Source: Platycnemis pennipes
Taxonomy: Eukaryota > Arthropoda > Insecta > Odonata > Platycnemididae
DNA length: 64,000 nucleotides
Assembly (NCBI GenBank): GCA_933228895.1
Contig: OW121848.1
Location: 141,130,615 to 141,194,614, forward strand
Direction: 5' to 3'
Made by a program: the position numbers and the translations under genes. Shown here one piece after another: positions 24,251 through 36,270 of the stretch (the stretch's first letter is position 1; the number at the start of each line of letters is the position of its first letter). Under the pieces are notes generated by a model that ran no database searches, was not told the DNA's origin, and worked only from the letters and a program-made list of their open reading frames with translations.

Positions 24251-26349
24251 GTTCTTAAGATGTTGATGTGAACTTCAACAATCACCGATCAGTGTGGGAG
24301 CTTTGGGTCGATCATTGTGAGTTTTGGTTGTTGTAAACTATACCATTCTGAAATCAATTCCCACCCCATATTCGGTAATTGGCTAATCAAATTTATACAC
24401 TAATATAATGGCAAGTATGAATATAATACGTGCATCAGCTTTCTGTATTTCTAAACAGAGATCAGAATCAAGTACGTCCTAGATCAAGCAACATTGTTTC
24501 TGGATGAAGAACTGTTCAATTGGGCTGAAGAAGTGTTTACTTTGAGCAATGTGACCTACCTCTATGACTCGGCGAATGCCAGCGAATAATTTAAATCGAA
24601 GTAAGCGCGCATAAGTGTTTCCATACGTATGTAAAGTATTCCTGCGAGCTTCCAGTTTAACTTGTGAAACGCTCGCATTTTTATATAAAAATGAAATACA
24701 TTTTGTCCTCAGTCGCTCACACTTCTTGTAACGTGTATGCTTTGTAGCTACTTGGAACAGAGGAAAACAAAACAGCTGTTGTCGTTGGCTGGCTTGCCAG
24801 TCACGAAACAGATCACAGTTTTGATAAGCATCATTAGCTTGAATTTAAAAATTGATTCTCTTCATAGTTATGGCTGTTTTCCAAAATTTAGTCATGTTTC
24901 GGCTAGTAACTGCGTGCACCTTTGATTATATGACAATGTGAATTCTCTCATTTCTTTCGTAAGCTTTAATTAAGACAGGCTAATTTTGCTGGATAATTCA
25001 AATGCCTTTATTGATTTTGGTTTTTCTTCACCATTCACTGAGGAAAAGTTATTTATCTTCGAAAAATGCTCCCTCATAAAATAACGAAATCGCTAGGAGT
25101 GAATTAATTTCGAGTTATTATTGTTGCGGCATTTCGAGTACAAGGAAATTGATTACGATTATGTCTTTGAATATATTTTTAAAGAAGGAAAAATATTTTT
25201 TTCTTGTATTGACCATTCTTTCGGTGCGAGTTATTTAATGGCTATCCATATCATTTGTTACCTAATTAGAATAACCATTATCAGAGCATTAGTTAAGGAG
25301 TAAATCATCGTATCTATTATTGGGGACATGAGATTTCAGTTGTCTGCTACGATTTATCGAGCGTATCTATCCATATCATTCGCATAATGTTAACAGCCCA
25401 ACGCCTGTCGCACAAATCACTCATACCAACCTCTGGAATGGTAAGCGTGTTTGGTCAGGCACACATTTCATGGCTAAGTTTGGTCGCGTGGTTTTGTTTT
25501 TTTATTGGCTCATTTTTATTGACCGAAATTTCGTGAATCGATTGTGCTTGTTGGAAATACCCCTGAAAATGACTTTCCCCATGTAAAACCTTTCGTTTCC
25601 CTACATGGTTTACACGGACGTGTTATGCATTGGTTTGTTCATATTCACAAATGCACATTCAAATTGCATACTCTTATTACATTTTTAAATTGAATTATTG
25701 GTTATGGTTTTAAATGGTTAATAGGAAAACTATTTGCTGTTCTTTAAGTTCACGTAGCTAGTTCGTAATAAGGATCCTATATCCGTACAAATGAAGTCTC
25801 ATGATTGTTATGTCAATAATTAATAATTTTTAATTACGAAAATGAGTGTAAATTCCCTTGGAATACGCACGTTTTTATTTTACTGAACGACTGCTTTATG
25901 TGCTGTGAGGGCCACATTCCACTGAACTACGAAAACATCTGTCTTCGTGGGAGGAGTGTCAAAAATTTAGGAACTCTTATTTGCGTGAGTCAGGGTGAGA
26001 GAAAAAATACGAATCGTTACTTTTGCGAGTGGGTAATAACTGCTCAAATTCATGCAATGGCAGTTTTTTCGCTAGAAAAGGAGTACATTTGCAAAACCAA
26101 GATAGGAGGAGCATTGAGTTAACCCCATTATTTTAATTACTCTAAAATTCAGATATTATACGCTTTCTGTTGATAGAAAGGATTTCACGCCATGCAGAAG
26201 TATATGGCGATTGTTTCTCTTAATGTAGAAAAGTACAAGATTTGAATTGAACATAAAAGCTACCGGTGAACTTCCTTAGTTATATATTGCGCTTTAGCAA
26301 ATCTGAGTGTTCTCAACATATTTATTTCCAAAATTTAGCCACGATTTCA
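24251..26349. other. AT-rich non-coding DNA
   Basis: Only short frames (for example 25898-26122) are present, without known products. No structural repeats are seen. Confidence 0.4.
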
Positions 26350-26350
26350 T

Positions 26351-26415
26351 GCCGGTGGCTAAGGTGGTGAAACGGAAGGGTAGAATGTGAACGTTCCCGC
26401 GAGTTCAAATCAGCT
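26351..26415 (+). mobile_element. tRNA-like SINE head
   Basis: TGGCTAAGGTGG at 26356-26367 matches the A box TRGCNNAGYNGG at all but one position. AGTTCAAATCA at 26402-26412 is a B box with two mismatches. The spacing is 46 bases. The stems do not form a full cloverleaf, so a SINE head is more likely than a working tRNA. It directly abuts the C-rich block. Confidence 0.55.
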
Positions 26416-27040
26416 GCTAGGGCTACGATTTGAGCACGCTGCCGGTGGGGGTTTTTAAACTTGGCCACATTTCCCACTCTCCCCCTCTCTCACGCTTGGC
26501 CCTCCCCCTCAGGAATAGACCGTCGCCCAGTAGAATATGCAACCCTCCCCCGAGGCGCACGCGAACCCCTTCCTCGTCGAAGAGGAGGCAGGGGTGTGTG
26601 TCAAAGGGGCAGCGCAATCCTACCCCTCCCCTTTTTCCCGCACCACCCTCATTTCCCTATCCCTTCGCCTCCCTCCTTCAATATCAATCCCCCCATCCCT
26701 TTTATGCATAAGCCCCGGCTCTATCCCCTACCAATCCTTTGTGACTCAACCCACGACCACCACCAGCCCAATTCCACCCCCCCTCCCCAATCCCCCCTTG
26801 ATCCTCCCCTTCCTCGCTTCCGTCACTTCCGCCACAACCTCCCCTTCCCATCCACTTCCCCCCTCTCACACCGGACCTTTTTAATGATATGCGAAATTTC
26901 CAACTGCCTAAGTCCATAGCCACCCTAGTGTTACACGCGTTCATGTTCTCCCTCGCAAGTTCACGTAAATCTATTCGTGCTTGCCCATGCATCCATCTGT
27001 CAGTGCAGCCCGCAGAAAGCTCCCGCGTTTCCATTTCCGG
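26416..27040. other. C-rich block
   Basis: Dense CCCC and CCCCCC runs at 26480-26870 on the plus strand. The several overlapping Pro-rich frames, the longest 152 codons at 26461-26919, are low complexity. The complementary strand is G-quadruplex-prone. Confidence 0.45.
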
Positions 27041-27790
27041 CTGAGTCCAACTCTTTCTATTTGAGAATATCTACATCATTATTTTCGCATTTAATAGTTA
27101 CCTATCAATTTCCTGGTATACAATGCTAAGCAGAATGGTCCTACGTATTGACCTTGGGATATGGATGTTTAAGACTCACGAGTTGATGTAAATGCATTTG
27201 TACTTCGTTTTTCGGAAGATGTTCGGCACAACTGACCTGTTGAGGTTTATGAATGCGTGGGGAAATGGGCTATGGCCATTGTCTTCTTCAAAGGAGAAAA
27301 ACCTGTTCCTCTTTCGTCAACTTTTGTTTATATCTTTACCATAATTCTGGTAATGCCACGTTCTAATCTTGAGAGTACTGTAAACACCAACAAACGTTGA
27401 AAATTTCCTCACAAAGCCCCATTTTAGATGAGATCGCTGTCTATAGTATTATTGTGCTATAATACGCGCGCATATTGCATGTGCGAGTGCTCGGACTTAT
27501 AGTATACGACTAAATACTCTTATACGTACTTTAATATGATTAAACTACGGACATTATGCGTAAAAATGTAGACATAAAAAAAGAGGACCTCCCGCTTTTT
27601 CGAAATTTTCGGTGGAAGGTTTGTCAGCTGATCGTGTGTGCCTGTCACGTTTAAGGCTTCACAATATTCATATTACTATCTTCAAAAGCATAATTACACA
27701 TTTACCTACATATACCTGCTCGTCCATGAATATGAATGTATAAATTATACTGAAGTGCACATATGCAAAATGGCGTGTTGTTTTTTCCAC
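27041..27790. other. AT-rich spacer
   Basis: No recognisable content beyond short alternating GCGC and TATA words near 27470. Confidence 0.4.
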
Positions 27791-28420
27791 AAAATTTTCC
27801 GCCCATGTCCTAACGAACTGCACTCCATAAAAAAGTCCAGCGCATTCGTTTATTTCCGCTCACTCCGCCCGTTGAACAGCTCTTCTCTTGCACCCTCTGC
27901 CCTTTGCTTCCTCCTCCCCTCTTCCCCGCGTCAAGGTCTTTCCTTTGCTCTCTTCTATCTCTCGTCCCCTCTTTCACCGTTCGCCGATGCAAATCGATTC
28001 GTCATTACCTATCCCCGTTATCCGTCGCTTAATTGGGTTTTGGGTCTCTCTCGCTCGCTAACCAACCCCCTTGTTCCTTTTTCGAGAGCGCCCCTCATTG
28101 TCCCCCCCCCCCTATTTTAAAATTCACTTTTTGTGTGGCCTCCTCTTGTGTGCAGTTCCTCAGCGGGAGTCCGGAATTCAATTTGCCTTCGACTGTCATC
28201 GACGGTGTGATTGCCTTTGAGTTTCATCGGATTGGCTGTTTGGGAAAGGGATGATTACATTGGGCGAGGGGAGGGGACTCGAGCCGGCTCCTCATTTGGG
28301 CCTGAATTTTCGGATGCATCAGTTTCCGTAGCTCGCCGTGGCGCGAGACCCTTTTCCGGATCACCGATCCCCAAAGAGTTTTTAGAGAAGTACGTCGGAA
28401 AGTAAGAGGCATCAAAATTG
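27791..28420. other. moderately GC-rich, C/T-leaning block
   Basis: Includes a 10-base C run at about 28102-28112. The frame 27638-28120 crosses from AT-rich to Ser/Leu/Pro-rich sequence and has no domain. Confidence 0.4.
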
Positions 28421-29100
28421 GTTACTATAATGGAGAGAGTGAGGTTCACTACTTTTCTCTGTCGATTGAAATTTTTATGTGTTAATCTCATGGCGTACAT
28501 GTGAATGCGTGGTATTGCTACAGATGCGTGAAATTTTTGTGGCTATCATCATTTCGAAAATTTTCACAGAAAATGTCCATTAATCAGTATCCTTCTAGAT
28601 TTCTCCATTTGTCTGTTTTTAACCTTTACCCAAAACTTGGGACGTTGGGAAATCATGAAGATAGTTTAATGGGCTGAAAAATATTATACTTTAGAAATAG
28701 ATTTTTCCAAGCGTCAATAAGTGGAAGCGAATCATGCTAAATCATAAAAATGCATTTAGATTTTTCCATTCAAATTTATTTTATAAGAGTCGTGAAATAA
28801 ATATATATGTGGAAAATAAAATATGTTGAACATATTTACTGGAGAGGGATTTATTTCTGAAGATAAGTTGCCAAATAGTTTCTCTTAGAGAGGGCCTATA
28901 ACTCATTCACAAAAAAACAAAAATGTCCTGTTCCTTACCCGGGTAATACAACCGTCTCTTTCCGTGATGATGAAGTTTCTAGAGGGTTACAAATACTATA
29001 CAAAACAAATACTCAAGGTATCAGTTGTGGTTTTTATGTCACTTCTAATTGGGATCTTCACACATAACACTGTGTTGCTCCAGACTGATACCGAACCACC
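28421..29100. other. AT-rich spacer
   Basis: Nothing recognisable. Confidence 0.4.
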
Positions 29101-30330
29101 TGCCAACCAGTTCTAATGGTTTGTCGTTTTTCTTCGATCAGGCGTGCCTTCGATGCACGTAATACATTAAAAGCCGTGCGAATCCCTCTGAAAACATTTC
29201 TCACCGCGGTGATGCCCTCACCACTCTTTGTCAGTTGTCGATCCCTCCCCGCGCCGCACGTGGATCGCTATTCCCTGCCGCCTCCGTACCCTCAGGGCCC
29301 CATGCCGAATCGCCCACCCCCCACCCAACACCCTCCTCCGAGGCCTGCATCATGTATCACGTGCGTTCCGGGCCCACGCTGCGACCTCGCTCCTCTTCTG
29401 AATTAAAACCGCCGCTCCCGTCCGAAAAAGAGTCCCAATCTCGTCGAAGTGTTGAGGGATTGGGGTGCCAAGGGGGAGGGGAAGGCCCGGGAGTGTGGGA
29501 GAGGGTTCCTCCGACCCTGGGGAGGATGGGAATGCAGAGGGGGTGCGTGGGAAAGGGGGAGGGGGTGAGCTTGCATCCACTCGGGACGGGCGATTACGAG
29601 AGGGCCGGGGGGAGGAAGAGTGTTGTGCACCGGGTTCATGCCGCCCACCGCCCCGGTACTGCACTCGTCGGGTCGCGCGCGGGGACGGAGAAAATTAAGC
29701 CCTGCGATGGAGGCAGGGGTGGGTCCCCTTCTGCGTTTGTATATGTATATGCGACTGTCTGTGTGTCTCCGTCCAGCCAGGATGAGCGGGTAGGACCCAT
29801 GTGCGCGTGACGGCGGGGGCGAGTCTGTCCGTCTGGTCCGGGAAGGGGGAGGGATAGGTGGAGGGGGGTGTTTCCATGGCGGCGGGTGGAATCCAGGCTT
29901 TTGGTGTGGGATAATGGTGCCGCTGCAGGGTGAGATGGGGTGTTTTGCGAAGGGTGAGGCGGTATATTGGGCTGGGGAGAGAGGGAAAAGGGTAGTGGCG
30001 AGGGATGTCCGGGAGTGGTCGGAGAGATGAACGGACGGACTGGAGGGGTCCGGTCCAGATGACTAGAAGGGATGCCTGGGTGGGGTGGGAGGGGATTTTA
30101 GGAGGTTTTGCTTCTCCCCTAAAAAAAATGCATCTAACGTTGGTCAGCGGCGATTATTTCCTTGGTCTTGGCCAGTGTTTATCCCCAAAATGAGCCGATT
30201 ATGTGTCCCTGGGACGGATCTGCCCTGGCTGATTTCTTTGTGCACCTCTGTCGCTCCGCTGTTTAGTGATCTGCGGTCCTTACTGTGTGTGTGCCGGGGT
30301 TATACCATGCTTGTTCTGGGTTTTTAGTGC
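29101..30330. other. GC-rich block with C-to-G strand switch
   Basis: The plus strand is C-rich at about 29220-29400 and changes to G-rich at about 29430-30110, with many GGGG runs. The 191-codon frame 29235-29810 passes through both halves and is Pro/Arg- then Gly-rich, with no known domain. The switch resembles the skew seen at some CpG-island promoters. Confidence 0.45.
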
Positions 30331-31160
30331 CTGATTGTATCCGAAAAAAACTAGCGGATCTTCGTCAGATAGGTCAAAGGTACAATGTTTACGGTGCTAG
30401 TAGTATTAGTTTTTGAATGCTAGGAAAATTGGGGATTATCCTCCTCTGTGATGTAGTCCTTAATGTTCAAAATATTTTATGATGTTTCCTCGAGAGTGAT
30501 GAAGAAATTATAAATGTATCTTATTTATAGCGAGGGGTTTTAGAAAATACATATATCAGAACTTATTTCTAATTTACCGTCAAAGAGAAACTGGTAGTGA
30601 AGCGGGCAATTGATATGCCACAGTGTAGTTCTTTGCTTAGGAGATCTTCCTCGTCCATAACGTAGACACTTATGTGTTGTTGTAGGAGATAATTGTAAAC
30701 CATTTGAACCAGCATTATGAATTTAATTTGAAAAACATACATTTAAAAGCAGGATTTCGGAAATATTTCCTCCGTACTACAAATTGCCACGATAGTTTAG
30801 AAAAAATGTTTAAAAAAATATATTTCCTTGGTGTAATTAAAATGAAAATTTCGTTAAATATATGATAGACCTACTGACCTGTGTTATTTTAGTTGAATGA
30901 ATGAATATTTGTGTTTGGAATTATAGTGTTAATAATCCACATGAGGTGCTCTTGACTTATGTAAACAAAATATAGTTTTAATGTGAATGAAAATATGATG
31001 ATCATTTGTGTATTAGAAAAAAATGTGCCCTAAATTGTAGACAATTTTATGACTGACGGCAATAAGTTTTGCATGACTTAAGGATCGAGTCAACTGATTC
31101 ATTTTAACATATTTGTGCCAACAATATACAATGTATCGCTCCTGGTGCAGTCACAGGTTG
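30331..31160. other. AT-rich spacer
   Basis: No feature seen. Confidence 0.4.
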
Positions 31161-32110
31161 TGAGAAAACGGTGTTGAGTCACCAGAGCAGACCTCAGACG
31201 GCAAAACAAGAGACGCGCGGTATGCGGAGTGCTCTTTTAGACTTGTGCCGTAAGTGTGTCTTGTCGGGACGATTATTTAAAGGAAAACTCATTCAGCATC
31301 CATTGACGCGCGTTCATCTCTCCTGTCTACCCCCTCGCACCCCTCTGCTCCGTCTCTCCCCAAACCGCCCCCCCGCCTTTCACCTCAGCGAACGCCAACC
31401 CTCCTCTCCCCCACTCGAAACCATTGCCCCTGGCAACGTGGGCTAGAAGATAGGGGACGGAAGGAATTGGAGTTCGAGAGTATGGGTGAGGGAGGAGTGG
31501 GGGGAAGAGGTTAAAAGGGTGTGTTAGGCGCGGGGATATCGAGGGGAAGGAAGAGGAGAGGAGGGGGGTGTTAAAGCGCTGCTCGCCGAGGGGAGTGCCC
31601 TGGGGGCTCCAGGACGACAGAATGAGGCTGTGGGATGCTGCGGGCTATGTTCTGAGCGGAAGGAGGGGGATGGGGACATTGTTAGGGCTCCCTTCCCCCC
31701 CTGGCTCGGCGGTGGGGAAGGGAGAGGCTGCACACGCTCCTCGCTACTGGCGAGACAAAAGGGAGAGAGGGGGGGGGGTGGACGGGGGAGGGCGTGTGGA
31801 GAGGCAGAGAGCAGAGAGGAGAGGGGGGTGGGGCGAGGTCTGGTGAAGGGGATGCTGGAGTTTTGAGGGTTCCCCGGTCGGACGGCCGGGAAGGGGTGGG
31901 GAGGGGGCAGGGGCTTTAGTGGGGTAGCCGTGGAGACGCGCCGTGCCTTGGAGGGCGTAATGGGAAAGTGTGGGACGGCGTCACGTTCATTTTTTGAGGG
32001 GTAGGACGTGGGAGAGGATTGGGGAGGTCGAGATTTCTACTCTCTCGACCTTATTGTGTCTTTTCTTCTTCTCGTAACGAGGTCTCTCGAGGATTAATGG
32101 TTAACGATTT
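31161..32110. other. GC-rich block with C-to-G switch and G-quadruplex motif
   Basis: C-rich at 31310-31430, then G-rich at 31440-32030. G runs with one- or two-base loops at 31893-31913 form a canonical G-quadruplex pattern. A 10-base G run lies near 31770. The frames are Gly/Arg-rich shadows. Confidence 0.5.
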
Positions 32111-32770
32111 TTTACGGGGGATGAAAGGTGCGGATTATTATCTTAAAACCTGATGAAACACGAAATCCTCTGTTGGAGATTGATTTTGGACATGCTTTGA
32201 CTGGATATTATTGAAGTGGTCATTGAAGCTGAAGTGTTATTACAGTATGACCAAACTTTTGACTTGAGTGATTTGAATGGAATACGTGAGTTTGGGTCTC
32301 AGGAAGATGAAACTCTAGATTAATGAAATAAACAAACTCAAATGTTGTAGCATGATCTAATATTTTTACTGCTGCAGTGAGCTACGAAAGCATACTATTT
32401 CACTTCTGATACCAATTTTTGAGCTGTAACAGCAATTCTTTCTGTTTTCAGTGCTCCAATCTCTAATTAACGTTAAACGAATAAAATATAGGGTTGGCGT
32501 GTTCTTTCTATCTACTCATTAGGTGAATCTTCAATAAATTAGTATTTGAAAATCTATCGACACGCATAAAAGTATCTGTGGACTAAATTTTAGGTAAGAT
32601 TTTCTTTTGCGAGGAAACCAGAAAAAAGCCAAATGATTCTCTATTTGGATTTCCAGCTTAATGCATAAGTACGTTATGCGATTTTGGGAACCAAAAGAAA
32701 ACAGTTTGTAGGGGAGTGATCAGATATCTACGAGAAGGTATAGGAGGCACAGAACGGAATCGGTTCAAAC
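32111..32770. other. AT-rich spacer
   Basis: No feature seen. Confidence 0.4.
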
Positions 32771-33580
32771 AGCCACGGGGATGTGGAAAAGGTCAGTAAC
32801 ACATGGTTCTTTTTTTTGCGACGATCGGCGTTGTCGTCGGTTTATTTTTACATTCTTCGACCGCAGTTTCGAGCGGCAGGGGTACTTCTACCCGGCCCTG
32901 TCTATCCCACATATCGCGGCCATTTCCCCTCACCCCTCGCTCTTTCATTCAAGGAGGCTCGCAGCTCGTTGCTCTGGGCTGAGGTGAAGGCAAATAAAAA
33001 AAATCTATTCCCACAACCCATCGCTGGTCATCGCATGTCCTCCCTATGCCCGGGAAGAGTCCGAGCGGTCAAGCTTTAAAGCCCTCGGACAACTCGGCGG
33101 GAGGGAGGGGAGAAAAAAGAGAAGGCGGATAGGCATCGAGGTACAGGAGAGGTGGTGTGGGAAATTATGCCCCCGGCTTGGGGCAGCGGATGCATGACCA
33201 GTTTCGTCGGGGCTTGGGTGCGGGGGAAGGTCTGCTGGAGGGCGGGGCGGGGAGAGTTGCGAGTCGGGGGCGGGTTGGGAGGGGCACGTGGCGAGGACAG
33301 GATTTTGATCTGTGGGGGGCAATGGCTGGGGGGAGGGGTGGGGGAGGGGACCCTGGCTGCATGCGCTCGGGGAGGGACGGGGAAGAATCCGAATCGGGCG
33401 GTGAACGGGAGGCGAATCGAGTAGGGATAGGGTTTCGATCAAACGGCAAGCTCGTTCCTTTTGTTTCCTCGGTGAGGGAAGGGGGGATGTATGTGTAGGA
33501 TCATGAGAAGGGGTCTGGAGGGTGCGAGGGCTTCGGTGGAGTTTTTCGGGCGGTGACGCATTGTGATGAAAGCCGGCATA
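32771..33580. other. GC-rich block, G-rich right half with G-quadruplex motif
   Basis: Moderately C-rich at 32880-33060, then G-rich at 33080-33540. At 33328-33349 four runs of 4-6 G are separated by single bases, one of the densest G-quadruplex motifs in the window. Confidence 0.5.
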
Positions 33581-33689
33581 TAACCCTATTTAAAGGCACA
33601 CTCTTACGGCCAGAAATAGGACGGCGATACCAACCCAAAGTGTTTTAAAAGCAGACGGTGGCATTTACACATGCTGTTTCGATATTTTT

Positions 33690-33882
33690 ATTTATTTATC
33701 ATTGACCAGAAAACAACACTTGTGGTCTTTATATCGGGCACTTCAACTAATAAAAATTACGCAACAAACACATACATCCATGCCCCGGGCAGTGAATAAC
33801 CTCCCCGGCGGGATTCTAACCCGCGACCCTGGAATTGACAGGCGAGGAATTTACCCCGCCGCCACCCGGGCCGGCATTTTAC
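33690..33882 (-). mobile_element. tRNA-derived SINE (minus strand)
   Basis: Read on the minus strand, GGGTTAGAATCCC (33808-33820) is a B box with one mismatch. An A-box-like TGGCGGCGGGGTAAATTCC lies about 45 bases before it. The B-box arm sits in an inverted repeat GCGGG/CCCGC, like a T arm. The body runs on to an A/T-rich AAATAAATAAAAATATCG end near 33690. The plus-strand frame across it (33702-33935) is a SINE translation and not a gene. Confidence 0.65.
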
Positions 33883-34480
33883 TGAAAGATTCGTTGAGGT
33901 TATTGAAACAATCATTGTCTTCAAATTGCGCCTGAATACTTCGAAGCTTGATGTTCAAAAATACGTGCTAGAGATGCACTAAAAACCATAGTTTAAGTGG
34001 AAAACTATGTTTGTGTTCGTAATTGGTGATTTCAATAATTGATACGAATTGCCTCTGATGCATAGATCTCCTAGCGTACTGGGTCATGAGCTAAAATACG
34101 TTCTAGATATTATTCGTACTCGTGTAAGTATGCCGAAGGAATTACCAAATGATGCCTCTGTTATAATGATGCCGAGACATAAATACTTAAATAATTTAAT
34201 GACAGTAATATTTTATGCTTCCCAGTGATTATATAAGTCATGCTGAGGTGGATCAATGGCCTTGTCATCCTCTGCACGCATTGATATTTTATATATTGCT
34301 CCCTCTGGTGATTTTTGACTATTCAAGCTTCCTGTAGTCTTTTCCTCGGTAGTTCCTTTCAAAAGTCAACCTGTTGGCTTCCATCACACCTCATAGATGT
34401 TAAATATTTACTAACACATTGTTTACTATCGAAAATTGTTTATCATTTGGTCTCAGGATAGCCAGATTAGCCGAAGATTC
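33883..34480. other. AT-rich spacer
   Basis: No feature seen. Confidence 0.4.
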
Positions 34481-36270
34481 GTTTACAGCTGAAAGATACC
34501 GGCCTCTACGTGTGGATCGATAGAAGGGGATTGTGTTTCGGAACGTGGACAGGGCTGACTGCTGGCTGTGGCCCTGACACCGAAGACCGATTTCGATGAG
34601 ATCGGGGCAGGAATAGGAGGCAAAGCCTTAGTCGGCGAGACTGGGGCTTCCTTGAAGGCAAACTCCACGGTCGCCCCCGTAATCTACCGGGCGCACGACA
34701 GCCAGAAGAGTTAGTGGGAGGAAAGGGGGTTGGCGGGGGGGAGGGATGGAAGGAGGAAAAACTGGATGTGGAGAGAGAGAGAGAGGAGGCGCGTCGTTAA
34801 TGCATTCGATCCATTCACGAGGCGCCCACCCTTTCCGACTTGCGCGCAGGGACAGGCAGGTCGGGCAGGCGAGGGGCGGATCAAGCTGCGAGAGGGAGGG
34901 ATATGAGGAGTGAGGGAGGGGTAGTGGGAGAGGCGAGGGGTGGCTGGCGACGGCCGAAAATCGGAGCCGGTCATCCTGAGGGCGAGGGGGAGAGAGAAAG
35001 CTTTCGGCGAAACGATATCACGCCAACCTACAACTCTCTGGAACATCGACCGGTGGAGAGTGAGCTGCTTTACCGATTCCGCGAATCAACTCTGACCCAC
35101 CGAAAGCTGCCGGATTCGTAAGAATGGGAAACGGATGGAGAGAGAGAAAGAGTGCAAGCTCTATGAATGACCTCGGGGAGATCCCCCGCGCAACTGTTTG
35201 TGGAAGTGCCTCTCCGCGGCGTGCCATTTTTAGACGGCGTCAATAAAACCTCGCCGTGCGGCGGATGTTTTAAAAGGGAGTGAGCGTGGGGGAAGGAGTT
35301 GCATAAGCCATCGCGGGGACTGTTTGGACGAGAGGGCCTGGTCTTCGCCACCCCTCCCAGGGGACGAGGTTTGGGCCGTGGGTAGGCTTGAGGGGGGTCG
35401 GCGGCGGACGTTGGTTTGATCCCCGGTCCGCGATTCTTTCATGCGAGTTTGGGAGAGGGGGAAGTCTCTGTTGGGGAGGGGAGAGGGGAAGGTGTCTGGC
35501 CTCTGCTACGCCCTTGAGTCACTAGTGACGTCACCGATACGAGGCGTCTTCCTCCTCCCACTCTCCTTAATGGAAGCAGTTCTACCCATCCCACGCGCCT
35601 TCCCCTCCTCTATAATGCCTTAAAGGGCCTTCATATCCTCCCCCCTCTCATCTCCTACTCCCATCCTCCCCATTTGTTCCACTTTTTCTCGACGGATGAT
35701 GATGCCCTTATCCAGCCTACTTTCCCCGCACACATGCTTCTCGCCACAGAAGACCGGCCGCACGCTCTCCGGCGCACGAGTCAGTGAAACGGAACATATG
35801 ACGGCGACCGTGTGTAAGCGTAGACGAGCATGGAGTCAAACTATTCATGCACAGATGCCGGTTTTCCGCGAGCCTTCTGTGTCGGTGCGCTCTCATCGGT
35901 TCTGATCGAACTCGCGGGCGATTTTCGACTCTCGTATCGAACGGCTCTGCACTCGCATCACCGCCGGCCGCATCAGCCTCTGCCGTGTTGATGTGCCGCC
36001 GTCGCCTTCCTCCCCCGTTCGACCTCCCCGCCCATGCCTCAGGCACGCGGCGGGTGCCATTTAGAATACGGCACCCACCCCCTCCACCTCATGAAGAACA
36101 GCACCGCGCCCCTCCTCGCCCGCTCCCTCGCCTCCTCAGCTGCTGCTGCCGCTCCCCGCATTTCTGACGCTATGCTCTCTTTTTCCCCCGAGGTGCGATC
36201 AAAATGACGCGTCTCTCCTTCTGACGACTCTTCAGATAGCAAGCAGTCGGCGAGTCACGAACTTGCCGTT
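34481..36270. other. large GC-rich block with G-to-C switch and CRE
   Basis: G-rich at 34680-35480 with a GA repeat at 34771-34786, then C-rich at 35540-36180. A perfect TGACGTCA palindrome at 35526-35533 lies close to the switch. Many overlapping frames (for example 35847-36167) lack known domains. The combination suggests a promoter-like CpG island, unproven. Confidence 0.45.
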
